A stretch of DNA of 64,000 nt from Candidatus Sulfurimonas marisnigri (GTDB taxonomy: Bacteria > Campylobacterota > Campylobacteria > Campylobacterales > Sulfurimonadaceae), in assembly GCF_015265475.1 (NCBI RefSeq), contig NZ_CP054493.1:1054001-1118000 (forward strand), written 5' to 3'. Positions 18,872 to 28,060 of the stretch are shown here, in pieces. The notes beneath the pieces were generated by a model. That model was not told where the DNA came from. It ran no database searches and was given only the letters and a program-made list of their open reading frames with translations. Within the stretch, counting starts at the first letter, position 1; every line of letters starts with the position of its first letter. The position numbers and the translations under genes were made by a program.

Positions 18872-20152
18872 ATGAATAAACAAGATTTTAATGAAGGGTT
18901 GTTAGGCTTTTTAGATGCTTCGCCGACACCTTTTCATGCTACGAAAAATATGGCAATGATGTTTTCTAATGCCGGATTTACAAAGCTTGATGAAGCCGGT
19001 AAATGGGAGCTGCAAAAGGGAGAGAAGTACTACCTTACTAGAAACGACTCTTCAATTATAGCTTTTACATACTCTGATAGTAAAAATTACACGATGGTAG
19101 GGACGCACACAGACTCTCCAAATCTGAAGGTAAAACCAAATCCTGTTATTAAAGAACATGGAGTTGTAAAGTTTGGTGTTGAACCTTATGGTGGGCTACT
19201 TTTAAACCCTTGGTTTGATAGAGATTTGTCTTTGGCTGGAAGAGTGACATACCTAAGTTCACAAAACATTATAAAAGATGCCCTGATAGATGTTAAAAAA
19301 GCAATTGCTGTTATCCCCTCACTCGCTATTCACTTAGACAGAGAAGTTAACAACACTAAAAGCATAAATGCCCAAACAGATATTACCCCTATTGTTACAT
19401 GTAACGAAAATTTTACTAAAGAAACCGGAGGTTTTGACTTTGATGATTTTATAAAAGAACAGCTTCTACATGCAGGGATTGACGATGTAAAAGAACTATA
19501 TGCGAATGAGCTTAGTTTTTATGACACTCAAAACGCCTCTTTTGTCGGACTAAATGATGACTTTATAGCAAGTGCAAGAGTTGATAATCTTCTTAGTTGT
19601 TATGTTGGGATGCTTAGTATTTGCAGTGTTGATGCGCAGACACCTATGCTTTTTATTGCAAGCGACCATGAAGAGGTGGGAAGTGCTTCAACCTCGGGTG
19701 CAGCAGGGTCATTCTTGGAAAACACTCTTAGAAGACTCTTTAGTGATTATGAAGAGTATATGCAGTTAATTAGAACATCACTCTTTATCTCTGCGGACAA
19801 TGCACATGCAGTCCACCCAAATTACCCATCTAAGCATGACAAAGAGCACTCTCCATACATAAACAGAGGAAGTGTTGTAAAAATAAATGCAAATCAGCGA
19901 TATGCTTCAAACTCTAAAACAATATCAAAGTTTTTAAATGTAGCATCTTCACTCGGTGAACCAACTCAAAACTATGTTACAAGAAGTGATATGGGGTGTG
20001 GTTCCACAGTAGGTCCAATAACAGCTACAAGACTTGGTATCGACACTTTAGATGTTGGACTTCCTACTTATGCTATGCACTCTATAAGAGAACTTTGCGG
20101 AGCTGATGATGCATACTCGCTATATAAAATTATCTTAGGGTTTAACGATTAA
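18872..20152 (+). CDS. apeB: M18 family aminopeptidase
   Basis: A cytoplasmic di-zinc metallopeptidase of the aspartyl aminopeptidase type, 426 residues. Family landmarks are SPTPFHATKNMA, the metal ligands in VGTHTDSPNLKVKP, DREVN, SDHEEVGSAS, and SADNAHAVHPNYPSKHD, and the C-terminal YAMHSIRE. It releases N-terminal acidic or other residues from peptides. The gene lies between dnaE (9 bp) and flgS (TAATG overlap), so the three are probably cotranscribed. Confidence 0.93.
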   Translation: MNKQDFNEGLLGFLDASPTPFHATKNMAMMFSNAGFTKLDEAGKWELQKGEKYYLTRNDSSIIAFTYSDSKNYTMVGTHTDSPNLKVKPNPVIKEHGVVKFGVEPYGGLLLNPWFDRDLSLAGRVTYLSSQNIIKDALIDVKKAIAVIPSLAIHLDREVNNTKSINAQTDITPIVTCNENFTKETGGFDFDDFIKEQLLHAGIDDVKELYANELSFYDTQNASFVGLNDDFIASARVDNLLSCYVGMLSICSVDAQTPMLFIASDHEEVGSASTSGAAGSFLENTLRRLFSDYEEYMQLIRTSLFISADNAHAVHPNYPSKHDKEHSPYINRGSVVKINANQRYASNSKTISKFLNVASSLGEPTQNYVTRSDMGCGSTVGPITATRLGIDTLDVGLPTYAMHSIRELCGADDAYSLYKIILGFND

Positions 20153-21135
20153 TGTCTAGTATTACGCCCCAAGAGCTAAACCTATTAATAGAACAGACTT
20201 ACAAGGTTGAAAATGAGTTTAATGATCTTAAAAGCTCTTATGCTCATCTGCAAGATACAGTTGAAAAAGTTGTAGAGTTTTTGCCAAATGCAATCTGGAT
20301 ACTCAATGATGATGGAACTGTATTTTTACAAAATTCACAAGCTAAATCTTTATCTGAACTATTAGAACTTCTTGAGCCTAAAAATAACGACTATGAGGTC
20401 TCATTTAACAAAAAATCTTATTTGATAAAAAGTTCATCTCATAAAGATAAAGTGATGCTGAGTGCTACAGATATTACAGAACAAAAAAGAAAAGAGAATC
20501 TTGCAACAATGGGGCAAATGGCTGCTCATCTCTCACACGAGATAAGGAATCCAATCGGTTCTATATCCCTTCTAAACTCAACTCTGAAAAATAGAGTTCT
20601 TCCTGAAAACTTACCAATAGTTGAAGAGATACAAAAATCAGTCTCTAGAATAGAGCGGATTATCAAGGCAACGCTAATGTTTAGTAAAGGAGTCGAAGCA
20701 AACATAGCTCCATTTATGTGGAGTGATTTGCAAGAAGAACTTAACATGTTAGTTGGGTATTATGGCTATACTAAAGAGATAACTTTTATTTTCCCTACGC
20801 AAAAATTTATACTAAATGCAGATAAAGGTCTTTTGGAGATGCTTTTTTCTAATTTCTTGGCAAATGCTATTGATGCTATAGAGTTAGATGAAAACGATGA
20901 TGGGATTGTTGAAATTGTTTTTAAAAAAGAGAATAAATTTCATATTTTTTATATATATGACAGTGGCATTGAAATTGAAAATACTACAGAGTTGTTCGAA
21001 GCATTTAAAAGCACAAAAGTTAAAGGAAATGGACTTGGGCTCGTCTTATCAAGACAGATTGCTGAAGCTCATGGTGGTAGTGTAGAGCTTTTAAACGGAG
21101 AGAGAAAAGGGTTTGAGATAAAAATAGCTGTATAG
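20152..21135 (+). CDS. flgS: Cytoplasmic histidine kinase, probably FlgS
   Basis: A 327-residue kinase with no membrane segment. The N-terminus resembles Campylobacterota FlgS (LIEQTYKVENEF and VVEFLPNAIWILNDDGTVFLQN, a PAS-like module at about 45-110). The phospho-acceptor is H129 in AAHLSHEIRNPIGSISLLNS, followed by the ATPase domain with FLANAIDAIE, DSGIEIE and GNGLGLVLSRQIAEAHGG. FlgS phosphorylates the sigma-54 activator FlgR to turn on middle flagellar genes. The start overlaps the apeB stop. flgR is not in this window. The name rests on domain layout and N-terminal resemblance, so a paralogue remains possible. Confidence 0.8.
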   Translation: MSSITPQELNLLIEQTYKVENEFNDLKSSYAHLQDTVEKVVEFLPNAIWILNDDGTVFLQNSQAKSLSELLELLEPKNNDYEVSFNKKSYLIKSSSHKDKVMLSATDITEQKRKENLATMGQMAAHLSHEIRNPIGSISLLNSTLKNRVLPENLPIVEEIQKSVSRIERIIKATLMFSKGVEANIAPFMWSDLQEELNMLVGYYGYTKEITFIFPTQKFILNADKGLLEMLFSNFLANAIDAIELDENDDGIVEIVFKKENKFHIFYIYDSGIEIENTTELFEAFKSTKVKGNGLGLVLSRQIAEAHGGSVELLNGERKGFEIKIAV

Positions 21136-21191
21136 AAAATGGAATGTGAATTGCTTAATTTATGGAATATAATATACTTTGAGGAATAAGC

Positions 21192-21512
21192 ATGCTGAAA
21201 AACAGTGAAACAATAGTCTCATTACTGGATTATGTAAAAATAGATAGGTTTTATGTGGTTTGTCATTTTAAGTGTAAAACAAAAAACAAAACTATTGTTT
21301 CAAGTGTCCCATTTGAGCCATATGATGGTAAAATAGAGATAACTTGGCAAGATATGCTACTCCATCCAATAAAATCATATAATAGGTACTACCATACTCC
21401 TATAATAATCTATGGGAATGATTGTCATGAAACCATAGTTATAAAAGCTTTCGAGAAAGTTTCCAGTTATTTTGACTGGAATCAAGAAGAGAAGAAGTAT
21501 ATATTTCATTAA
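21192..21512 (+). CDS. Conserved hypothetical protein, 106 residues
   Basis: GAGGAATAAGC before the ATG is a good ribosome binding site. The protein is soluble with no signal peptide, four cysteines (including VCHFKCKTK and NDCHE), and many aromatic residues. It forms a small cluster with the next gene (12 bp apart) downstream of flgS. I do not recognise the family; a beta-rich small domain is likely from the alternating pattern. Confidence 0.6.
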   Translation: MLKNSETIVSLLDYVKIDRFYVVCHFKCKTKNKTIVSSVPFEPYDGKIEITWQDMLLHPIKSYNRYYHTPIIIYGNDCHETIVIKAFEKVSSYFDWNQEEKKYIFH

Positions 21513-21524
21513 AAAGAGACAAGT

Positions 21525-21809
21525 ATGAAAAAAGAGTTAATTGAACTAAAAAGAGCAACACTTGATATTTATAAGTATGAAAAAGATGGATTGACTTTTT
21601 ATGAGTTCGATGCAACTGAATGTGAACCGCCAGAACCTATGGTTAATACAGTTGTCGCAATAAGTTTATTAAAAACTAAAGAAGATAGATTGGTTGGTGT
21701 CTATTTCCATGAACCATATCCGCTTTATGATAGGCTTCCAAAAAATGTATCTCATGAAGCTAAAGAACTCCCAAGTGGAGACTTTAGAGTAACTTTCAAA
21801 ATAGACTAA
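21525..21809 (+). CDS. Conserved hypothetical protein, 94 residues
   Basis: A small soluble protein beginning MKKELIELKRATLDIYKYE, with an acidic patch FDATECEPPEPMVN and a final beta-rich stretch (SGDFRVTFKID). No signal peptide or membrane segment. It is 12 bp after the preceding hypothetical and 15 bp before cobB, so it probably belongs to the same transcript. Function not recognisable. Confidence 0.65.
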   Translation: MKKELIELKRATLDIYKYEKDGLTFYEFDATECEPPEPMVNTVVAISLLKTKEDRLVGVYFHEPYPLYDRLPKNVSHEAKELPSGDFRVTFKID

Positions 21810-21824
21810 ACTAAAGGTTTTCTT

Positions 21825-22526
21825 ATGGCAAAAGTTTTAATACTTACGGGTGCTGGGATAAGTGCAGAATCCGGTATATCTACATTTAGAGATAGTGATG
21901 GTTTATGGGAAAAACACCGCATTGAAGATGTTTGTAGTGCTGGATGCTTAGATACAAATGAAGAAGTGACTAAAAATTTTTATGATGCCAGACGTGCAGA
22001 TATAAAAGATAAAAAACCAAACTATGCACACAAAATTATTGTAGAACTCAAACATAATTATCCTGATTATATATCTTTACTAACTCAAAATGTAGATGAT
22101 TTATTTGAAAAAGCTGGTGTTAAAAAAGATGAGATTGTACATCTGCACGGTTTTTTACCAGAACTTAGATGCGTAGAATGTGATAAGATTTTTGAGATTT
22201 CATATATAAAACAGGATGATTTTGCCAAAGAGTGTTCCACATGTGGTTCAAAACTTAGACCAAATATAGTTTTTTTTGGAGAAGCTGCTCCAAAGTATGA
22301 GATACTTGCTGATGAATTAGATGAGTGTGAGCTAATAATTGTTATCGGAACAAGTGGAAACGTTTTGGATGTAACATATTTTGCACAGTTGACACAAAAA
22401 TCTATTTTAAACAATTTAGAGCCAAGCAGTGCGATAGATGATAGCTACTTCACTAAGGTATATTATGCAAAAGCTACTGAAGCAATTTCTGATATTGCAG
22501 AGTATATTGAAGATTTTTTGAATTAA
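21825..22526 (+). CDS. cobB: NAD-dependent protein deacylase (class III sirtuin)
   Basis: Sir2 enzyme of 233 residues that removes acyl groups from lysines using NAD. Motifs: GAGISAESGISTFRD (NAD site, residues 9-23), LTQNVDDLFEKAG, VHLHG with the catalytic His, a four-cysteine zinc site (CVEC and CSTC), and FFGEAAP. The pair Y53/R56 in FYDARR matches the YxxR signature of class III sirtuins, which bind the carboxylate of succinyl or malonyl lysine, so desuccinylase activity is expected beside deacetylation. Confidence 0.93.
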   Translation: MAKVLILTGAGISAESGISTFRDSDGLWEKHRIEDVCSAGCLDTNEEVTKNFYDARRADIKDKKPNYAHKIIVELKHNYPDYISLLTQNVDDLFEKAGVKKDEIVHLHGFLPELRCVECDKIFEISYIKQDDFAKECSTCGSKLRPNIVFFGEAAPKYEILADELDECELIIVIGTSGNVLDVTYFAQLTQKSILNNLEPSSAIDDSYFTKVYYAKATEAISDIAEYIEDFLN

Positions 22527-22591
22527 AGAGATTAGTTTAATCATCTATTAGTTAATTTTAACTAGAATGTCCTTTTTATTAAAGGATATAT

Positions 22592-25500
22592 ATGAAACAA
22601 CTTCTCTCTGTTTTTAGTTCCATGAAAACAATGGTAATAATGATGCTTATTTTTGCATTTTCTGTTGGTTATGCAACATTTGTTGAAAATGATTACGGGA
22701 CTATTACTGCAAAGGCAGATATTTACAATGCAAGATGGTTTGAGGTGCTTTTAACACTTCTAGCTGTGAACCTTATGTTAAATATGTATAAATTCAACAT
22801 GTTTAGTATAAAAAAAGCCCCTATATTTATTTTCCATCTATCGTTTTTAATTATAATCATCGGTGCTGCAATAACTCGTTTTTATGGTTTTGAAGGAACT
22901 ATGCATATTCGTGAAGGTTCAACTGCCTCAACAATGGAGAGTAAAGATACTTATTTTAATATCACTGCAACAGCAGGCAAAGACAAAGCTACCAGTTCAG
23001 ATTCTGTCTATTTATCAAAAAAATCTACAAACTCCTTATCATCAACTTTAAGTGTTGGTGGCAAAAATGTACATGTAGAGCTTATTGACTATATACCAGA
23101 TGCAATTGAAACCTTAGAAGAGGGTACTGATGGTGGTTTTGAAGTAGCTGAAATTATGATAACAGGTAATGGTTCTAGCGAATCAATCAAGCTTAAAAAA
23201 GGTACATACTATGAAAATAACTTTGTAGCTTTGGATTTTGCTTCTGGTAAAATGCTATTAAAACCAACTATATCAGTTTTTGAAGAGGGTGGAAAGCTTT
23301 ATATGAAGCATGACATGCCTCTTAGCTGGATGAAAATGGATGGTGGTGCAAAAGGAGAGATGCCTCAAAGTGATAGAGATGAATTTGCTAGAAGAACACT
23401 CTTTGGTGTAGATGGTAGTAATTTTGTTTTGCGTAAGTTTTATAAACATGCGAGTGAGAAAATTGTCTCTAATCCAGAAGCTAAAGCTTCAAGACCTGGA
23501 CAAGATGCACTAAAATTTAAAATTAGTGTAGATGATACATCAAAAGAAGTTGTGATTTTTGGACAAGCTGGAAGAATGGCACGTGAGTCTCACAATGAGT
23601 TTAATGGAGTAGATGTACATGTATCTTACGGTTCTAAAATAATAACACTTCCGTTTGGAATTAAACTAATAGATTTTCAGCTTGATAGATACCCAGGTTC
23701 AATGAGTCCGGCATCTTATGCAAGTGAAGTTGAACTGATAGATAAAGAGCAGGATGTTAATATGCCATATAGAATTTTTATGAATAATATTTTAGAACAT
23801 CGCGGATATAGATTTTTTCAATCTTCATACGATCAAGATGAAAAAGGGACAGTTTTGTCCGTAAACAATGACCCTGGAACACTTCCAACATATATAGGTT
23901 ATTTTCTTTTAGGTTTAGGTATGTTTTGGTCACTTTTTTCAAGAGGCAATAGATTTTCAAAACTCTCTGAAAAAGCAAAAAAAGCAAGTGAAGCAAAAAC
24001 TTTAGGCTTATTGCTCTCTATTGGACTACTGTTTAGTGTAACGCCATCTTATGCTGAAGATATAAGCCCAGCTATTAAAACTATACTATCATTGGATAAA
24101 GAGCATTCAAAAAAGTTTAGTCAGTTAATTGTTCAAGACAGTGCTGGAAGAATGAAGCCAATGGATACTCTTACAACTGAAATATTGGCAAAAATTCATA
24201 GAGGTTCATTTGTGAAAGTTGGAAATCAAAAATTGGATTCTAATCAAGTTGTACTTGGAATGATGATAAGACCTGATATCTATAGAGACGTAAAAATTAT
24301 TAGAACAAAAAATGAAGTAATAAATAAAATGATTGGTTCAAAAGCAGATTCAAAATATGCTTCATTTTCTCAGTTTTTTGGAGATCCTGATAATTTACGT
24401 GATTATAAATTGGCCAATGCTGTTGATACAGCAGTTAGAAAAGAGCCAAAGCATAGAGACTTGTTTGATAAAGCAGTTTTAAAAGTTGATGAACGTGTTA
24501 ATATATCTTATTCAATATATTCTGGTAATCTTCTACAAATTTGGCCTAAACCAAATGATGTTAATGATAAGTGGTTCTCAACAATAGATGCACTACAAAC
24601 ATTTACTCCAGATAATGTAGAACGTGTTAAAACTATTATCTACAGCTATTTTTCAACACTTGACAAAGCAATGGTGAGTGGAGATTGGAGTGAGGCAAAT
24701 ATTGAAATAGGGAAGATAGTTGAGTATCAAAAATTTTATGGTGCTTCAATACTCCCATCTAAAAGTAGAATTAAAGCGGAAGTTTTCTACAATGAAGCAG
24801 ATATATTTGAAACTATTTATCCTATATACCTTTTGATGGGTTTTATACTTCTTATTTTGAGTTTTACTAAAATTTTAAAACCAAGTTTTAATTTGGCTAT
24901 TTATTCGAAAATCTCTTTACTAATTCTTGTTGCTCTTTTTGCATCTCATACAGTTGGACTTGGTTTAAGATGGTATATATCAGAGCATGCACCATGGTCA
25001 AATGGGTATGAGTCTATGGTTTATATAGCTTGGGCAACTGTTTTAGCCGGATTTATCTTCTCTAAACGCTCAACTATGACTATGGCTTCAACTGCAATAT
25101 TAACTGGGCTTATACTGTTTGTTGCACATCTAAATTGGATGGATCCTCAGGTTACAAACTTAGTTCCAGTGCTAAACTCATACTGGTTAAGTATTCATGT
25201 ATCAATAATTACAGCAAGTTATGGTTTTTTAGGTCTAGGTGCACTTCTTGGATTTATTACAATACTACTCTTTGTTCTTAAAAATGAAAAAAACGAGAAA
25301 CATATTTCTCTATCAATTAAAGAATTAAATGCTATTAATGAGATGAGTTTAATGGTAGGTTTAGTGCTTCTAACTTTTGGAAATTTCCTAGGCGGTGTTT
25401 GGGCAAATGAGTCTTGGGGTAGATACTGGGGTTGGGATCCAAAAGAGACTTGGGCTTTAGTGACTATTCTTGTATATGCAGTTGTAATTCATCTTAGATT

Positions 25501-25717
25501 TATTAAGTCTATATATAGTGACTTTAACTATAGTGTAATCTCTTTACTATCTTTTTCAACAGTTATAATGACATACTTCGGAGTAAATTATTACCTTGCA
25601 GGAATGCACTCTTATGCTAAAGGTGACCCAGTGCCTATTCCTGATTTTGTCCCTATTACTTATGCAATTATATTTGTGGTAATTGCTTTGGCGTTTAGAA
25701 ACAGAAAACTCTCTTAA
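22592..25717 (+). CDS. Fused cytochrome c synthase CcsBA (ResB-CcsA)
   Basis: A 1041-residue integral membrane protein that exports haem and attaches it to CxxCH apocytochromes (System II). The N-terminal half (to about 440) is ResB-like, with membrane spans near 15-35 and 65-90, a large periplasmic region, and a span near 435. A hydrophobic segment near 475-490 is followed by a second periplasmic region; the C-terminal part (about 750-1041) is CcsA with six or more spans and the haem-handling WWD motif in WGRYWGWDPKETWAL plus conserved histidines. Single-chain fusion is typical of Campylobacterota. It fits the small cytochromes in this window. Confidence 0.95.
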   Translation: MKQLLSVFSSMKTMVIMMLIFAFSVGYATFVENDYGTITAKADIYNARWFEVLLTLLAVNLMLNMYKFNMFSIKKAPIFIFHLSFLIIIIGAAITRFYGFEGTMHIREGSTASTMESKDTYFNITATAGKDKATSSDSVYLSKKSTNSLSSTLSVGGKNVHVELIDYIPDAIETLEEGTDGGFEVAEIMITGNGSSESIKLKKGTYYENNFVALDFASGKMLLKPTISVFEEGGKLYMKHDMPLSWMKMDGGAKGEMPQSDRDEFARRTLFGVDGSNFVLRKFYKHASEKIVSNPEAKASRPGQDALKFKISVDDTSKEVVIFGQAGRMARESHNEFNGVDVHVSYGSKIITLPFGIKLIDFQLDRYPGSMSPASYASEVELIDKEQDVNMPYRIFMNNILEHRGYRFFQSSYDQDEKGTVLSVNNDPGTLPTYIGYFLLGLGMFWSLFSRGNRFSKLSEKAKKASEAKTLGLLLSIGLLFSVTPSYAEDISPAIKTILSLDKEHSKKFSQLIVQDSAGRMKPMDTLTTEILAKIHRGSFVKVGNQKLDSNQVVLGMMIRPDIYRDVKIIRTKNEVINKMIGSKADSKYASFSQFFGDPDNLRDYKLANAVDTAVRKEPKHRDLFDKAVLKVDERVNISYSIYSGNLLQIWPKPNDVNDKWFSTIDALQTFTPDNVERVKTIIYSYFSTLDKAMVSGDWSEANIEIGKIVEYQKFYGASILPSKSRIKAEVFYNEADIFETIYPIYLLMGFILLILSFTKILKPSFNLAIYSKISLLILVALFASHTVGLGLRWYISEHAPWSNGYESMVYIAWATVLAGFIFSKRSTMTMASTAILTGLILFVAHLNWMDPQVTNLVPVLNSYWLSIHVSIITASYGFLGLGALLGFITILLFVLKNEKNEKHISLSIKELNAINEMSLMVGLVLLTFGNFLGGVWANESWGRYWGWDPKETWALVTILVYAVVIHLRFIKSIYSDFNYSVISLLSFSTVIMTYFGVNYYLAGMHSYAKGDPVPIPDFVPITYAIIFVVIALAFRNRKLS

Positions 25718-25727
25718 AAGGATAGGT

Positions 25728-26432
25728 GTGGACTTTAAAGGCTTCTCAAATAAAACACTCCCTTTTTTGAGAGCTATCCGCAGCAATAATAATAAAGAGT
25801 GGTTTGAAGCTCATAGAACAGAATATGACAATTATATTCTAACTCCATCACGCTCATTTGTAGAGGAGTTTGGCGAGCATCTTATGGCTCTTGAACCAAC
25901 TATAAACTTTTCTCCTAAAATCAATAAATCACTTTTTAGAATTTATAGAGACACTCGTAGAATGGGGGCAAATAAAGAACCATTGAAGCATCGTATAGGT
26001 ATTATCTTTTGGCAAGGTAATGGCAGCAGAATGCAGACATCATCTTTTTACATGCACTTTTCACCAGATGAACTTTTTGTTTCTGTTGGTGTTAGATGGT
26101 TTGAGAAGCCTATGTTAGATGCATACCGTGAATATATAAAAGACTCACGCAAGCGAGAGACATTAAATAGACTGCTTCACTCTTTGATGGATAAAGGTTA
26201 TAGTGTGATTGAAAAGGGGTATAAAAGATACCCATCAGGTATAAATAAAGAGATGATGTATTCGCATCTATTTTTATATAAAGGGATGGCGACTTATAAA
26301 ATTATAGAGCCAAATTTAATAGAAAATGGTGAGAAATTGATAGAAACACTTTATAAGATATATGAAGATATGTTACCATTACAACAAATTGTTTATGAAA
26401 TAAGTTTGAGAGTTAAGGAGGAAGGCAAGTGA
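25728..26432 (+). CDS. DUF2461 family protein
   Basis: About 234 residues from a GTG at 25728 with AAAGGATAG ahead of it; the ATG at 25683 lies inside ccsBA, has no ribosome binding site, and adds 15 unrelated residues. The family pattern is clear: FLRAIRSNNNKEWFEAHRTEYD at the start, then RIYRDTRRMGANKEPLKHRIGI, and a mid-region with ARM-like GSRMQTSSFYMHFSPDELFVSVG. DUF2461 proteins are widespread and of unknown function. The stop overlaps the hemH start (GTGA). Confidence 0.85.
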   Translation: MDFKGFSNKTLPFLRAIRSNNNKEWFEAHRTEYDNYILTPSRSFVEEFGEHLMALEPTINFSPKINKSLFRIYRDTRRMGANKEPLKHRIGIIFWQGNGSRMQTSSFYMHFSPDELFVSVGVRWFEKPMLDAYREYIKDSRKRETLNRLLHSLMDKGYSVIEKGYKRYPSGINKEMMYSHLFLYKGMATYKIIEPNLIENGEKLIETLYKIYEDMLPLQQIVYEISLRVKEEGK

Positions 26433-27379
26433 AAAAAGAAGCAGTAATTTTACTAAATATGGGCGGACCTAATAACCTTGAAGAGGTTGAAATATTTCTA
26501 AAAAATATGTTTGCAGATAAAAACATATTGACTATGAAAAGCAATCTATTGAGAAAGTTTATTGGGGGATTGATAGTCTTTAATAGAACAGAGAGTTCAC
26601 AAGAGATATACAGACAGCTTGGTGGTAAATCACCAATAGTAGGACATACAAAATCTTTAGTAAAAAAACTTCAAGAGAGACTCGGAGGAAATGTAATAGT
26701 TGACTTTGCTATGCGTTATACACCCCCTTTTGTACCTGAAGTTATAGATAGAATTAACAAAGAAAAAGTTGAAAAGATATACTTGATTCCTCTGTACCCT
26801 CAACAATCAACTACAACTACAAAATCATCACTAGAAGACTTTGAAGAGAATTACCACAACAGTGAAGGTAGTGCTGTTTTAGTGGAAATAAAACATTTTT
26901 TTGAAAACAAAACATATAACAAAGCCGTAATTGAGAGAATAAAAGAGAAGATGGGCGGCGATAACTATAATGATTTTGATATTATATTTTCTGCACATGG
27001 ACTTCCTAAAAAAATAGTAGACGCTGGTGATGTTTATGAGCGACATGTCAAAAAGCACGTAGAAATTTTAAAAGATATGTTAAAAGAAGAAAAAATGAAT
27101 TTTCATGCTACTCATTTAGCGTACCAATCAAAGGTCGGACCATTAGAGTGGTTAAAACCGTCTTTGCAAGATAAACTTGAAACTGTAAGAAATAGGGGAA
27201 TAATTATATTTCCAATAGCTTTTACTATCGACAACTCTGAAACAGATTTTGAGCTGGAGATAGAGTACAGAGAGATAGCAGAAGAGCTAGGTTTTAAAGA
27301 GTATAGAGTTTGTAGATGTCCAAATGATAGCGATCTTTTTGTTGATGCTCTTGAAGAGATATATACTAAGATGAAGTAG
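26429..27379 (+). CDS. hemH: Ferrochelatase HemH
   Basis: Inserts Fe(II) into protoporphyrin IX (or coproporphyrin) in the last step of haem synthesis. The 316-residue protein begins at a GTG overlapping the previous stop, with GGAGGAAG ahead. Motifs: LLNMGGPNNLEEVE, the catalytic histidine in IIFSAHGLPKK, and YQSKVGPLEWLKP, then the acidic metal-binding DNSETDFELEIEY. The placement close to the cytochrome c synthase gene is sensible for haem supply. Confidence 0.96.
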   Translation: MKKEAVILLNMGGPNNLEEVEIFLKNMFADKNILTMKSNLLRKFIGGLIVFNRTESSQEIYRQLGGKSPIVGHTKSLVKKLQERLGGNVIVDFAMRYTPPFVPEVIDRINKEKVEKIYLIPLYPQQSTTTTKSSLEDFEENYHNSEGSAVLVEIKHFFENKTYNKAVIERIKEKMGGDNYNDFDIIFSAHGLPKKIVDAGDVYERHVKKHVEILKDMLKEEKMNFHATHLAYQSKVGPLEWLKPSLQDKLETVRNRGIIIFPIAFTIDNSETDFELEIEYREIAEELGFKEYRVCRCPNDSDLFVDALEEIYTKMK

Positions 27380-27387
27380 GATAGTTT

Positions 27388-28017
27388 ATGAAAGTTGTTA
27401 TTTTTGATATGGATGGTACTCTCTTAGATTCAAAAAAAGATATAACTATTTCTGTAAATAAAATAAGAGAGATACATTATAATATGCCTCCTCTTAGTGA
27501 AGAGTTTATAGTTGAAGCCATAAATATGGAGGTTAGAAATTTACCTAAACTTTTTTATGGTACTGAAGTTTATCACGAAAGAGATAGAAATGCTTTTGAA
27601 ATTCATTATGCTATTCAGTGTATACAAAATCCATATCTTTATGATGGTATAAAAGAGACGCTTCTTGAGTTGGTTAATAAGGGGATAAAAATTTCTGTAG
27701 CTACTAATGCCCCCACTCCATTTGCTCTAAGAATGTTAAAACATTTAGGAGTATACGAACTTTTTGATGTGATTATAGGAGCAGATAAGGTGGCTATTTC
27801 TAAACCAAATCCTGAAATGCTTGAAAATATTTTAAATTTTTATAAGTTTAACAAGAGTGCTCATAAAGCCTGGATGGTTGGTGATAATTCAAAAGATATG
27901 CTAAGTGCAAGAAATGCTGGCATTGACTCAATATTTGCAACTTGGGGATTTAGCCCAATAAGTAATCATAGTTTAGTTGTAAGTAATCCAAAAGAGATAT
28001 TAGATATTGTTTTATAA
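27388..28017 (+). CDS. HAD-superfamily phosphatase (phosphoglycolate phosphatase-like)
   Basis: A 209-residue HAD hydrolase with motif I FDMDGTLLDS (nucleophile Asp), motif II ATNAPTP, motif III lysine in SKPNPEML, and motif IV VGDNSKDMLSARNAG. An all-alpha cap lies after motif I. The layout fits the phosphoglycolate phosphatase or pyrophosphatase subgroup; the substrate is not decidable. It lies 8 bp after hemH. Confidence 0.85.
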   Translation: MKVVIFDMDGTLLDSKKDITISVNKIREIHYNMPPLSEEFIVEAINMEVRNLPKLFYGTEVYHERDRNAFEIHYAIQCIQNPYLYDGIKETLLELVNKGIKISVATNAPTPFALRMLKHLGVYELFDVIIGADKVAISKPNPEMLENILNFYKFNKSAHKAWMVGDNSKDMLSARNAGIDSIFATWGFSPISNHSLVVSNPKEILDIVL

Positions 28018-28060
28018 ATTTTTATGATAGAATATATGCAGATTATAACAAGGAATTAAT

